The notes: generated from the letters alone by a model not told the origin. DNA of 64,000 nt from Hermodice carunculata (GCA_964020975.1 CAXHWN010002684.1:648932-712931), one strand, 5' to 3'; shown: positions 33,131-45,300, numbered from the stretch's first letter. Numbers and translations are program-made.

Positions 33131-35240
33131 TATTAGGGCTAACTCTGTATGTATTGGGACTGACATGGTCATGTTGTTATTCTATTAACGTCCATCAAGC
33201 AAGTTAAAAATGGGAAGTCAGCACTTTTTGACAGCTGCCTGGACAATTCTGAGTGATCTTAACAACTTTTACATGGATGGAGCATGCAAGATATGGTCCT
33301 AGGACTGTAGATCACAAGGCAAATGGTTCGGGCTCTGGTATTGTGTACCTCACGCCAGCTTATGAAAGGAGAAAAAAAGTTTTACACCCACAGATTGGCT
33401 GTGAATATCAAGTTTAACAGTCTCAATATTCCAAACATTCATGACGTATCACATTTATGTCACAAATCATTGTGCATAGACATGTTGCACCTATCAGTGG
33501 AACCACACTGCATAAATAATAACAGGATTCGCTGCAAGACATTTAACAAGTGCACAGGCTATGCCTCCTTTGCTGACTGCCTGGTAGATAGATAGCTTCC
33601 ATAGCCCTTTGTATTTAGCGATACCTCACAGGTACCACACAGGTAATCATATGTGTGTAGGAGAAATTAACAATGCTAATATGATATGAATAAATTATGC
33701 TAATCCCATTAATACGAAACTTAGTAACCCTCTGTTTCAAACTTTTAATTTTGTGGCATTGTCATTGTAGGCCTACAGCCTCCATTCATATGCAGAGCTG
33801 TTTATACAAAATCATGTCAAAGTGATTTTGGGCATACCAGAAAAAATGCACATTGTCTGTCAGTAGAGCTGTACAAATCTTAGATAAAATGTGAATTTCT
33901 TTGCTTTTTGGTTTTGTTTTTGTTCCCCCCCCCCCCCAGCCCCCCCCCCCCCCTTTTTTTTTATTTTTATTATTATTATTTTTTTTTGCAGCAAATACTT
34001 GTCACATATGTGTGTCATTTGACTGGGGTAAATCATTTCAAATCAGGCATGCTGACTTTGTTGAGCTGTTGAGTTCATCAGCATATTATTTTCACATACA
34101 TGAATCAATTTATATCCATGAATATGGATGACAGCACTTATGAACTGCAGATTTTATAGCTTTTACCAAGCTAGCATACATAGGTGGCAAAACATTTGAA
34201 CCTCGACATACAACCACATATAATTATAAGAGGTTCAGAAAATGAAACAAGTGTAAAAAAGTTAGCTTCCATTAAACACTTGCCTGAAAACACTTGTGCC
34301 TGATAATTGGATTGATAATTGGATGCTTATCAAATTTAAAATTAGATCACTTGTGAATACAAATATGTATTTATGATATTGGAGTAACTTTACAAACTTT
34401 TGTCATTTTCTTTCTAATATGTGCACATACATCAGAAACCATGTCAATAAACCGCAACTTATACAGTCTACTGCAGAAAAAAAGGCATAACACTATTGGT
34501 TTGTGGAAGCTGGATCACCCAACTGCCCTCCTAATGTTCAAACAAAGGGCGCTTTAAAATTCCATAATTTTAGTACCAAAAAACATAATTTGCTGAATAC
34601 TGCTACTCTAATCTGTGACCTACTGGTCTTAAACTGTGCACTTTGATGGGCTAATAATGTTTAAACACTGAAACTGTTCCATTGTCTGCCATAATTCAGA
34701 TTATATCAGGAAAATACTGCCATAATGACTGGTATTAGATGCTGACTTGGTGTAACTGATACTCCCCCCCATCCGCCATTAATGCCTCAGCAGTGATAGA
34801 TGTCATATTTTTGTAGACAAATGTTACGAATCTATCCATAAATAGTAAAAAAATCACCAATTTCACCTAAAAATTCATAACATTTTAGCAATATATTCAA
34901 ATTTGGGGTTAAAATTAAGGGGTGGGGCATTGTAATTTGATCTCTCACTGTAAGGGCGGGACATGCAGGCAAGTGATTATGGGTTTGCATCATAGCCCAT
35001 TGTGTATCGTATTCATATTGGACAGAAAAGAATTGATTGGATGCAATTATATAATTTTCCTCAAAATTTTAATTAATTATTTTTTTTGTCATAAAAACTG
35101 ATTTTTCAGATTTAAAGGTTGCTTGCAAAAAAGTTGATATTTTCTTTAATATTGAAGTTTGGTAAAGTTAATGCAAATCCTTTGCAGAAAACAAGTTGCG
35201 GCTTCAGTTAAACAAGTTTTAAAAATTTTGATCAGTCTAA
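33131..35240 (+). repeat. Array unit B, copy 2
   Basis: Joined directly to B copy 1 without an A unit. It keeps the 90-codon frame (33323-33595) with one visible Cys-to-Ser change, and its C/T homopolymer tract (33926-33971) is the longest of the four copies. Confidence 0.9.
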
Positions 35241-35700
35241 TAGGTTACAGACTACAGTTGTGATTGGCTGGTTGCGCATCCCAACGGAGATAGTCCGTAA
35301 TTGTGAAAATACTGTGTTTTCAGCATGCTGTAGCTTCTGTTAAAATAAAGTTAGCTAAGTCAGGTTTGCTGCAGTGCAGAGTTGCTTCATTGGTGGTCAT
35401 ATAGGTGCACTGTCTTCCAGGCCAGGTGGGAACTTTATGGTGGGGAAGGACAATGATGTGACCCTGGCAAGAGCACAGTTTATACACCTGTATAAAGCTG
35501 ACATCCAGGTGTTGTTTCGTATTTCAATTATCACAAATTAACGAGCTGGGAATTGTATGACAAAAATCTGTCCATATTTTTCTGACATTTTTATCTATTA
35601 AATGCCGTTCACCGAATTTCAAAATACCAAAATGCTGATTTTTTAGACTGAAAAATGCTAATATGAAAAATAAAAGGATTTATAACTGTAGTCTGTGGCC
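35241..35700 (+). repeat. Array unit A, copy 2
   Basis: Begins TAGGTTACAG directly after B copy 2. It shares CCCAACGGAG and GGTCATATAGG with A copy 3, against CCCGGAG and GGTTATATAGG in A copy 1. Confidence 0.9.
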
Positions 35701-37804
35701 TATTAGGGCTAACTCTGTATGTATTGGGACTCACATGGTCATGTTGTTATTCTATTACCGTCCATCAAGCAAGTTAAAAATGGGAAGTCAGCACTTTTTG
35801 ACAGCTGCCTGGACAATTCTGAGTGATCTTAACAACTTTTACATGAATAGAGCATGCAAGATATGGTCCTAGGACTGTAGATCACAAGGCAAATGGTTCG
35901 GGCTCTGGTATTGTGTACCTCACGCCAGCTTATGAAAGGAGAAAAAAAGTTTTACACCCACAGATTGGCTGTGAATATCAAGTTTAACTGTCTCAATATT
36001 CCAAACATTCATGACGTATCACATTTATGTCACAAATCATTGTGCATAGACATGTTGCACCTATCAGTGGAACCACACTGCATAAATAATAACAGGATTC
36101 GCTGCAAGACATTTAACAAGTGCACAGGCTATGCCTCCTTTGCTGACTGCCTGGTAGATAGATAGCTTCCATAGCCCTTTGTATTTAGCGATACCTCACA
36201 GGTACCACACAGGTAATCATATGTGTGTAGGAGAAATTAACAATGCTAATATGATATGAATAAATTATGCTAATCCCATTAATACGAAACTTAGTAACCC
36301 TCTGTTTCAAACTTTTAATTTTGTGGCATTGTCATTGTAGGCCTACAGCCTCCATTCATATGCAGAGCTGTTTATACAAAATCATGTCAAAGTGATTTTG
36401 GGCATACCAGAAAAAATGCACATTGTCTGTCAGTAGAGCTGTACAAATCTTAGATAAAATGTGAATTTCTTTGCTTTTTGGTTTTGTTTTTGTTTCCCCC
36501 CCCCGCCCCCCCCCCCTTTTTTTTAATTTTTATTATTATTATTATTTTTTTTTTGCAGCAAATACTTGTCACATATGTGTGTCATTTGACTGGGGTAAAT
36601 CATTTCAAATCAGGCATGCTGACTTTGTTGAGCTGTTGAGTTCATCAGCATATTATTTTCACATACATGAATCAATTTATATCCATGAATATGGATGACA
36701 GCACTTATGAACTGCAGATTTTATAACTTTTACCAAGCTAGCATACATAGGTGGCAAAACATTTGAACCTCGACATACAACCACATATAATTATAAGAGG
36801 TTCAGAAAATGAAACAAGTGGGAAAAAGTTAGCTTCCATTAAACACTTTCCTGAAAACACTTGTGCCTGATAATTGGATTGATAATTGGATGCTTATCAA
36901 ATTTAAAATTAGATCACTTGTGAATACAAATATGTATTTATGATATTGGAGTAACTTTACAAACTTTTGTCATTTTCTTTCTAATATGTGCACATACATC
37001 AGAAACCATGTCAATAAACCGCAACTTACACAGTCTACTGCAGAAAAAAAGGCATAGCACTATTGGTTTCTGGAAGCTGGATCACCCAACTGCCCTCCTA
37101 ATGTTCAAACAAAAGGCGCGTTAAAATTCCATAATTTTAGTACCAAAAAACATAATTTGCTGAATACTGCTACTCTAATCTGTGACCTACTGGTCTTAAA
37201 CTGTGCACTTTGATGGGCTAATAATGTTTAAACACTGAAACTGTTCCATTGTCTGCCATAATTCAGATTATATCAGGAAAATACTGCCATAATGACTGGT
37301 ATTAGATGCTGACTTGGTGTAACTGATACTCCCCCCATCCGCCATTAATGCCTCAGCAGTGATAGATGTCATATTTTTGTAGACAAATGTTACGAATCTA
37401 TCCATAAATAGTAAAAAAAATCACCAATTTCACAAAAAAATTCATAACATTTTAGCAATATATTCAAATTTGGGGTTAAAATTAAGGGGTGGGGCATTGT
37501 AATTTGATCTCTCACTGTAAGGGCGGGACATGCAGGCAAGTGATTATGGGTTTGCATCATAGCCCATTGTGTATCGTATTCATATTGGACAGAAAAGAAT
37601 TGATTGGATGCAATTATATAATTTTCCTCAAAATTTTAATTAATTATTTTTTTTGTCATAAAAACTGATTTTTCAGATTTAAAGGTTGCTTGCAAAAAAG
37701 TTGATATTTTCTTTAATATTGAAGTTTGGTAAAGTTAATGCAAATCCTTTGCAGAAAACAAGTTGCGGCTTCAATTAAACAAGCTTTAAAAATTTTGATC
37801 AGTC
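35701..37804 (+). repeat. Array unit B, copy 3
   Basis: Keeps the 90-codon frame (35893-36165). Shares GGGACTCACATGG and ACACTTTCCTG with B copy 4, where copies 1 and 2 have GACTGAC and ACTTGCC. Confidence 0.9.
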
Positions 37805-39900
37805 TATTAGGGCTAACTCTGTATGTATTGGGACTCACATGGTCATGTTGTTATTCTATTAACGTCCATCAAGCAAGTTAAAAATGGGAAGTCAGTACTT
37901 TTTGACAGCTGCCTGGACAATTCTGAGTGATCTTAACAACTTTTACATGGATGGAGCATGCAAGATATGGTCCTAGGACTGTAGATCACAAGGCAAATGG
38001 TTCGGGCTCTGGTATTGTGTACCTCACGCCAGCTTATGAAAGGAGAAAAAAAGTTTTACACCCACAGATTGGCTGTGAATATCAAGTTTAACTGTCTCAA
38101 TATTCCAAACATTCATGACGTATCACATTTATGTCACAAATCATTGTGCATAGACATGTTGCACCTATCAGTGGAACCACACTGCATAAATAATAACAGG
38201 ATTCGCTGCAAGACATTTAACAAGTGCACAGGCTATGCCTCCTTTGCTGACTGCCTGGTAGATAGATAGCTTCCATAGCCCTTTGTATTTAGCGATACCT
38301 CACAGGTACCACACAGGTAATCATATGTGTGTAGGAGAAATTAACAATGCTAATATGATATGAATAAATTATGCTAATCCCATTAATACGAAACTTAGTA
38401 ACCCTCTGTTTCAAACTTTTAATTTTGTGGCATTGTCATTGTAGGCCTACAGCCTCCATTCATATGCAGGGCTGTTTATACAAAATCATGTCAAAGTGAT
38501 TTTGGGCATACCAGAAAAAATGCACATTGTCTGTCAGTAGAGCTGTACAAATCTTAGATAAAATGTGAATTTCTTTGCTTTTTGGTTTTGTTTTTGTTCC
38601 CCCCCCCCCCCCCTTTTTTTTTATCTTTATCATTATTATTTTTTTTGCAGCAAATACTTGTCACATATGTGTGTCATTTGACTGGGGTAAATCATTTCAA
38701 ATCAGGCATGCTGACTTTGTTGAGCTGTTGAGTTCATCAGCATATTATTTTCACATACATGAATCAATTTATATCCATGAAAATGGATGACAGCACTTAT
38801 GAACTGCAGATTTTATAACTTATACCAAGCTAGCATACATAGGTGGCAAAACATTTGAACCTCGACATACAACCACATATAATTATAAGAGGTTCAGAAA
38901 ATGAAACAAGTGGGAAAAAGTTAGCTTCCAGTAAACACTTTCCTGAAAACACTTGTGCCTGATAATTGGATTGATAATTGGATGCTTATCAAATTTAAAA
39001 TTAGATCACTTGTGAATACAAATATGTATTTATGATATTGGAGTAACTTTACAAACTTTTGTCATTTTCTTTCTAATATGTGCACATACATCAGAAACCA
39101 TGTCAATAAACCGCAACTTATACAGTCTACTGCAGAAAAAAAGGCATAACACTTTTGGTTTGTGGAAGCTGGATCACCCAACTGCCCTCCTAATGTTCAA
39201 ACAAAGGGCGCGTTAAAATTCCATAATTTTAGTACCAAAAAACATAATTTGCTGAATACTGCTACTCTAATCTGTGACCTACTGGTCTTAAACTGTGCAC
39301 TTTGATGGGCTAATAATGTTTAAACACTGAAACTGTTCCATTGTCTGCCATAATTCAGATTATATCAGGAAAATACTGCCATAATGACTGGTATTAGATG
39401 CTGACTTGGTGTAACTGATACTCCCCCCATCCGCCATTAATGCCTCAGCAGTGATAGATGTCATATTTTTGTAGACAAATGTTACGAATCTATCCATAAA
39501 TAGTAAAAAAATCACCAATTTCACCTAAAAAATTCATAACATTTTAGCAATATATTCAAATTTGGGGTTAAAATTAAGGGGTGGGGCATTGTAATTTGAT
39601 CTCTCACTGTAAGGGCGGGACATGCAGGCAAGTGATTATGGGTTTGCATCATAGCCCATTGTGTATCGTATTCATATTGGACAGAAAAGAATTGATTGGA
39701 TGCAATTATATAATTTTCCTCAAAATTTTAATTAATTATTTTTTTTGTCATAAAAACTGATTTTTCAGATTTAAAGGTTGCTTGCAAAAAAGTTGATATT
39801 TTCTTTAATATTGAAGTTTGGTAAAGTTAATGCAAATCCTTTGCAGAAAACAAGTTGCGGCTTTAGTTAAACAAGTTTTAAAAATTTTGATCAGTCTAAT
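37805..39900 (+). repeat. Array unit B, copy 4
   Basis: Keeps the 90-codon frame (37997-38269). Shares GGCATAACAC with B copy 2 and GACTCAC with B copy 3, so its differences are mosaic. Confidence 0.9.
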
Positions 39901-40359
39901 AGGTTACAGACTACAGTTGTGATTGGCTGGTTGCGCATCCCAACGGAGATAGTCCGTAATTGTGAAAAAACTGTGTTTTCAGCATGCTGTAGCTTCTGTT
40001 AAAATAAAGTTAGCTAAGTCAGGTTTGCTGCAGTGCAGAGTTGCTTCATTGGTGGTCATATAGGTGCACTGTCTTCCAGGCCAGGTGGGAACTTTATGGT
40101 GGGGAAGGACAATGATGTGACCCTGGCAAGAGCACAGTTTATACACCTGTATAAAGCTGACATCCAGGTGTTGTTTCGTATTTCAATTATCACAAATTAA
40201 CGAGCTGGGAATTGTATGACAAAAATCTGTCCATATTTTTCTGACATTTTTATCTATTAAATGCCGTTCACCGAATTTCAAAATACCAAAATGCTGATTT
40301 TTTAGACTGAAAAATGCTAATATGAAAAATAGAAGGATTTATAACTGTAGTCTGTGGCC
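39901..40359 (+). repeat. Array unit A, copy 3 (right end of array)
   Basis: Starts AGGTTACAG after B copy 4 and ends at CTGTGGCC, after which unique sequence begins. The next A-to-A distance to the left is 4659 bp, and the one before that 4653 bp. Confidence 0.9.
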
Positions 40360-40451
40360 TGCAAGACAGTGATTGCACACAGGACATTAGAATGGTTGTG
40401 CGACGGGCGGGCGTTTTTGTTTTTTGTTTTTTTTTTTTTTTTCGGGTGCAG

Positions 40452-40892
40452 GTGCGCTCAAGCTGCATGAACCCTACAAAGCCGACGGACAGAAAGACAG
40501 GATCCCCAGTTGGCAACATGATTGTAGATTTGTGTGTGGTGAAGTCTATCTGAGACAGTGACGCTGTGTGCACACACTGTTGTGTCGGCAAGTTGACTGG
40601 ATCAGAGGACCCTCAAGATATCGGGAATGGGCGATTTTACTGGAACTGAAATGTTCCAATACGGGTTGTAAGAGTGACGAGAAATATACATGGACTAGTA
40701 CAGTAAGTGCGTCAGCAGCCTGAGAAGTGAATAAAGCATTTATGAAGAACATTGGAAAGGGAAGACAAGGAGCTGCAACTTTTGCGAGTCACTTGAACTT
40801 GCCAGGAACAGTGCACAGGGATAAGTGGCTGGAGCTCACACCATTTCCTGGGAGCAACGCGACGCACGAGGGCCTTCAAAGGATTTTCACAG
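40452..40892 (+). pseudogene. Mutator-like transposase: N-terminal zinc-binding exon
   Basis: The acceptor GGGTGCAG ends at 40451; the donor is GTAGGA at 40893. Recognisable pieces are GNMIVDL, VCTHCCVGKLTG (first Cys pair), LELKCSNTGCKSDEKYTW (second Cys pair), and KNIGKGRQGAATFASHLNLP, the family's conserved block. A stop follows VVKSI, a frame change separates the two Cys pairs, and another stop precedes the EVNKAF block. Confidence 0.65.
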
Positions 40893-41825
40893 GTAGGACT
40901 GTTTAGACTATATCTCGTAAAATGTCAAAAGACCCCCACCCCCACAAAAAAAGCTTAGAAATATGTGTGGGCCTAGTATATGGGAATTACATCCCCCATT
41001 TTTCCAAAAACGTATTAGGTCTAATTTACACTGAAAAGAGGGTCAATTGTGTTCATGTCACATGACAGAGGAGAGTTATTATAGTTTTTTTTGCATAAAA
41101 GTGAAAGATTTGTACAATTTATATTTTGAAACACAATTTCAACTTCATTATTATTCCCAAACGTTTTTTAGCCTATTCAGGAATGAAAACTTCAGAATTA
41201 TGAGGAGGAAAACGAGTAAGTTTTTAGATAGGCCAACAATTTTTAGGATCGGTACTTATAAGTTACAGCGGGTCGGGCATGACATGTCCCCCCCCCTCCC
41301 CCCCCCAAAAAAGTTAGTTTTTTTTGGTGCCATAGATGATAGGTTTTTGCATAGAGCATTGCTTCATTTTGGTTAGCATTATGGATCCTCCGATCTTATT
41401 AAATGATCTTACATACGCTGGTTGGGTTCTTTGTAGATGGTCCTGGATTTTATCTTTGTAGAGTACCTGAAATGTTTGCATGCATGTAATTTCCAAAATA
41501 TTTGCAAGGGCGTACTTGTAAACAAATGATTTAGAAAAAATAATTTTGGGAAATAAAACTCGTCTGGATTGGACAACGTAGTCTCGATAGACTGTATCAA
41601 AGTATTGAACTGTACATTTGATCGAGAAAGTTGCCAATAAACAAGTACAAAGTGTGTAGTCATTTTTGGATGTCTGATAAAAAACATAATGATCTTCACT
41701 GTGGGAAACAGAGCAAGAGAGAGATAATTGTCATTTTTATTATTTCTTAGCATTGGCGTTGACATGGTATGTGTATACATGTGTTTATATGCAATGTCTC
41801 TGTATTCAATTTTACAGTTGTGTAC

Positions 41826-41930
41826 GCACGTACGTATGTATGTATGTAAGTCAGTTACATTGTAACACTCAAATAGATACGTACGTACGTACATACATGC
41901 ATACATGCAAGCATACATACATTAAGACAG
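41826..41930. repeat. TACG/TATG/CATA tetranucleotide cluster
   Basis: TATG units on the left and CATA/GTAC units on the right, giving an imperfect inverted arrangement about a short centre. Confidence 0.8.
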
Positions 41931-42239
41931 ACAGAGAATGTTTTACATTTCTACTGAAAAGTTTATGTCCATGTTTGTCGGGATCTACAATGTATTCACT
42001 GTTACTTTATTTTATTCAAAGTTCACTCTGAACCAAAGCTGAACAAAGAAGTTTGATATGAGAGTAAGGATAGAGAGAGAGGGCTAATGAAAATTCATGA
42101 TTCTATGCGATTTTTTTATGTAATCCGATTTTTCTTGATTTTTACTTGTCTAATAGTAAACCAGGCATGCAATGTATTTATCAACTTGGTTCTTGTCATT
42201 TCAGAGAAGTATACGTGATTTATTTTTAAATCAATACAT

Positions 42240-42600
42240 GTGCTGGGGATGTGTAGGATACTGCCTTGCAGTGCCAAATTGGCGGTGAAGCGTTAGCGCA
42301 TCAAGCAAGTCGAAGCTCTAAATCCAGGCTCAGAGATTGATGACGAATAGGTAGATGCGCTGCTCATGGACATCCCTGTGTCGCTGGATGGTTCTTGGAC
42401 AAGCAGGGGAGAAAACAGCAGGAATGTTTCGTATCTACCATATCTTCAGACACAGAAGACTTGGTTGACCGCCATAACATGAGCCGCAAATGCCGACCCT
42501 GTTAACAGCCGAAAAACACCTTGACAAGAACAGCATGAAGTATGGGCTCTCTGCAGAATCATGAGGGCAGCGTGTGTATTGAAGCTGATGGTGTGTGAAA
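42240..42600 (+). pseudogene. Mutator-like transposase: first catalytic Asp region
   Basis: The frame at about 42365 reads MDIPVSLDGSWTSRGEN, matching the family's (I/V)(S/A)VDGTWxKRGH block that carries the first catalytic Asp. Near 42560 QNHEGSVCIEADG matches the NHxGSSGxMEAxG block in another frame. Intervening sequence is shifted and contains stops. Confidence 0.55.
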
Positions 42601-43155
42601 TGAATATGGCTTTTTTTTCTTATTTATATGGCGTACTTATCTCTAATATGAAAAATAAAGAAAAATTTTTGAGAACAAGATAGTAAAGCCGAAGCAAAAC
42701 GAATGAAGGGAATAGATTCTAAACATGATCAATATGCATATAAATACACAAAGATACACCACACCAAAAAAGGGACACTTTTGCCAGGGCTAAGAAACAT
42801 AAGAAAATCTAAACAAAGGAAAAATTAAACTCGATGAAATTGATTATACTATACATTTTTTTCAAATGAATAAAAAGGAAATAGGTAAGAGAAGGAGCTA
42901 AGAAAAAAGAAACAATAGTAAATTCTTTGACAAAAAAAATCTTCACAAGAAATACCACATAAATGGCAGGGACCTAAAACGTAGCGTGTTTTTTTCGGCA
43001 GTGTTTCTTTTCCAGTAAACTTTTATTTGCTTACTTTTCAGTGTACATTATTGTGTGCAGAGTAGGCCTACTTATACTTGTTTTTACTGTGTTTTTTTCA
43101 CCACTATTTCTCGGTCAATGTACCGTTGTAAAGTGTATATTTTTCACTGTTTTAG

Positions 43156-43361
43156 GTGCTTCCGGGTATTTGCAACATCCACCTACTCCCATTATGTTAA
43201 GCACAACCCGTACAAAGGAGATGGGGACCCTGCTGCTTATCGGCGACTGTGTGAATACAGGCCCTATGGAAACGATTTTGACACATAGTAAGAGTAGTGT
43301 GTTGGTCACATCCAGAAGCGAATGGGAACTGGGCTGCTCAAGTTACTCGAAAATAAGAAAG
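43156..43361 (+). pseudogene. Mutator-like transposase: GDGD catalytic exon
   Basis: Acceptor CTGTTTTAG, donor GTAAAC at 43362. It encodes YKGDGDPAAYRRL...RPYGNDFD, the family's second catalytic block, then after a frame with three stops the block CVGHIQKRMGTGLLKLLENK. The last codon is split in phase 1, matching the next exon. Confidence 0.6.
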
Positions 43362-43626
43362 GTAAACATATATATTTGTATTTTTACTCTTGTTTTATTC
43401 CATGTTTTACAGTACAAAACGTGATGAGTATGGATGTTACATGATGCATGCAGTATATTTATGGTACCAGTGGAATCAAGTGTGACCTTGCTGAGAAGCT
43501 GACAGTGGACGTTTGTTTTTTGCTGTAAACATTAGACCCAAATATCCATATAAATGAAAGTGCCACAGTGATAAAAACCATATTCGCAATATAGTGGCAC
43601 ACATGTTCATTGTATTGTGCCGCCTG

Positions 43627-43935
43627 ACTGGAAGGAAACTATATGATGACAAGTGACCTGGTGCAAGTGCATTGTAGATGTATTGTATTTATTTTATAGT
43701 AAAAATCTAGAGAGAGACTGCCTTGGTGCATGGTGCGTCGTAGATGTATCACTTCTTTGCTTTACAGAAAAGGAACTACATGACGGAGTGCCTTGGTGAA
43801 TTCGCATTATACCTGTATTGAGGTTTTTCGCGTTCCATGAAAGAAACTAGCTGATGGAGAGTGTCTTGATGCATGTGCATTACACATGCATTGTGTTCTT
43901 TGTTTTACAGGAAAGAAACTGGGTGATGGAAAGTG
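43627..43935 (+). repeat. Serial ~75 bp duplicates of an exon start
   Basis: The start of the last transposase exon (GAAAGAAACTGGGTGATGG then AAAGTGTCTTGGTG) appears in diverged form at about 43629, 43767 and 43837, and partly at about 43707, before the true exon at 43911. Several copies keep an upstream TTTTACAG or TTCCATG-like edge and a GTGCATT(G/A).A.ATG.ATT tail. Confidence 0.6.
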
Positions 43936-44101
43936 TCTTGGTGGACGTGAAAGGCTGACCCTTGCAAAAGTGAACGCCTTGCAGACGTTTTACGACATGG
44001 GGTTGAGGACCCACACAGGTAAAGCAGAGACCATGTCTAAAGCAATCGTGGGCATGTTGTCCCACTATGAAAACCCACCAACGCACGATGATAGTCCATG
44101 A
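43911..44101 (+). pseudogene. Mutator-like transposase: C-terminal exon
   Basis: The acceptor TGTTTTACAG ends at 43910. It encodes GKKLGDGKCLGGRERLTL, AKVNALQTFYDMGLR and MSKAIVGMLSHYENPP, matching the family's KKLxDGKxxGGxxRLT...NxxQxxYGxAIR...M..A....HY block, and ends at TGA 44099-44101. The exon itself is intact. Confidence 0.65.
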
Positions 44102-44123
44102 AGTGGAAAGAACTGGTGCAAAG

Positions 44124-44196
<73 letters not shown>

Positions 44197-44227
44197 CCTA
44201 CCTACCTACCAACCTACCTACCTACCT
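44124..44227. repeat. (TATC)n(TACC)n microsatellite
   Basis: About 18 TATC units then about 8 ACCT units, beginning 22 bp after the transposase stop codon. Confidence 0.95.
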
Positions 44228-44604
44228 GGCCTTTTAAGACAAGGACCACTGTAAAGCCTTTCAATTCGTTTCTAATGAAATCAGAAATGCCAATCTTTAG
44301 AAACTTACCTAAATTCATATATTTTGCACCTCACCCCCACTTTGAAAGAAATCTCAATTTTGTGAAAACATTACAAATTTGATGAGAGGGGAGAAGTAGC
44401 TTGATATGTTTCTTGTAATTTCGGTCGGATTTCAAGCAAAATCTTTACAAGTAAGGGGTATTTGTGAAATGCAGGATATTAAGGGGGCTTGCCGAAAGGT
44501 TGTAACCAATAATGGGATATCTCAATTGGATTGAAACAACTTTTACAGCCAACAAGTACAATCATTTATTGGATCATAGACATAAGAAGTGCAACTGTAG
44601 TGTG

Positions 44605-45300
44605 ACAAGGAGTTGGGAATGACAAAAGTTTCTGCAAGATGAGTGCCAAAGCTTTTGACAGCAGATCAGGAACTTGTCAGATTCATGGCATCCCATGGCA
44701 ATTTATGCTGTTTTGAAGCAGATCCCGGTGACTTTGTGGCCCGATTTATAACCATGGGTGCGTGATTCATCATTTTGAACCAAAAGCCAAAATGCAATCT
44801 AAACAATGAAAGCATCCGGGATCACCACCCCGCCAAAAAGCCAAGTAGATTTCTTTTGCGGAAAAGGTGATGGCGTCAGTCTTCTGGGATTCCAAGTGTA
44901 TTCGGCTGGTTCACTATCTTGAAAAAAGGACAGACTATCAATGAGCGATATTATGCTGACCTACTTAGACATTTGCATAAAGCTATAAAGTTAAGTGAGG
45001 GGGAATGCTCACTAAAGGAGTCCTGTTCCACCAAGACAATGTTCCTGTTCATAGATAGGTGGTTGCCATGTCAGCGATGCGTGATTGTGGCTTTGAAGTC
45101 AAAGACCATCCCCCGTATTCACCCGATTTAGCCCCCTTAGACTTCCACTTTTATTCCACAATGAAAAAGGAACTAGACGGTCGCCATTTTTTGTAATGAT
45201 GACGTCATTGCCGAATGACATTTTTAGGGTGGCTGAAGAATTTTTTTTCTTCACCGGCATCCAGGAAGGGGAATATGTAGAGAAATTTATGACAACCGTC
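44605..45300 (+). mobile_element. Decayed mariner-like (DD34D) transposase
   Basis: Pieces match mariner transposase in order: VSARWVPKLLTADQELVRF-type text, FVARFITM, WDSK/GLKKGQTINERYYADLL, LFHQDN, RDCGFEVKDHPPYSPDLAPLDFH and MKKELDGRHF. The second and third catalytic Asp (QDN and PLD) survive with 34 codons between them, the mariner spacing. The first catalytic Asp of TMDETW is replaced (TMGA then stop). Several frame shifts and stops break the frame, and terminal inverted repeats are not recognisable. Confidence 0.8.

Larger units (their letters stand above)
30489..44101 (+). pseudogene. Mutator-like transposase gene remnant, at least five exons
   Basis: Pieces in order on the plus strand match the invertebrate Mutator-like transposase family: a zinc-binding N-terminal region (40452-40892), the first catalytic Asp region (about 42240-42600), a GDGD catalytic region (43156-43361) and the C-terminal helper region (43911-44101). 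Splice phases agree where testable: 43361 to 43911 joins ENKK to GKKLGDG, and the proposed first exon (30489-30590) ends in phase 0, matching 40452. In-frame stops and frame shifts within three of the pieces mean it cannot encode a full protein. The 9.9 kb first intron holds the A-B array. Whether exon 1 truly belongs is uncertain. No terminal inverted repeats were found. Confidence 0.65.

Noticed and set aside
41240-41340. C-run and A-run patch resembling a poly(A) retroposon tail
   Set aside because: Short homopolymers without an adjacent element body or target duplication.
41409-41918. Minus-strand open frame of 169 codons
   Set aside because: Its start is made of CATA/TACG repeats and the rest shows no motif; not credible as a gene.
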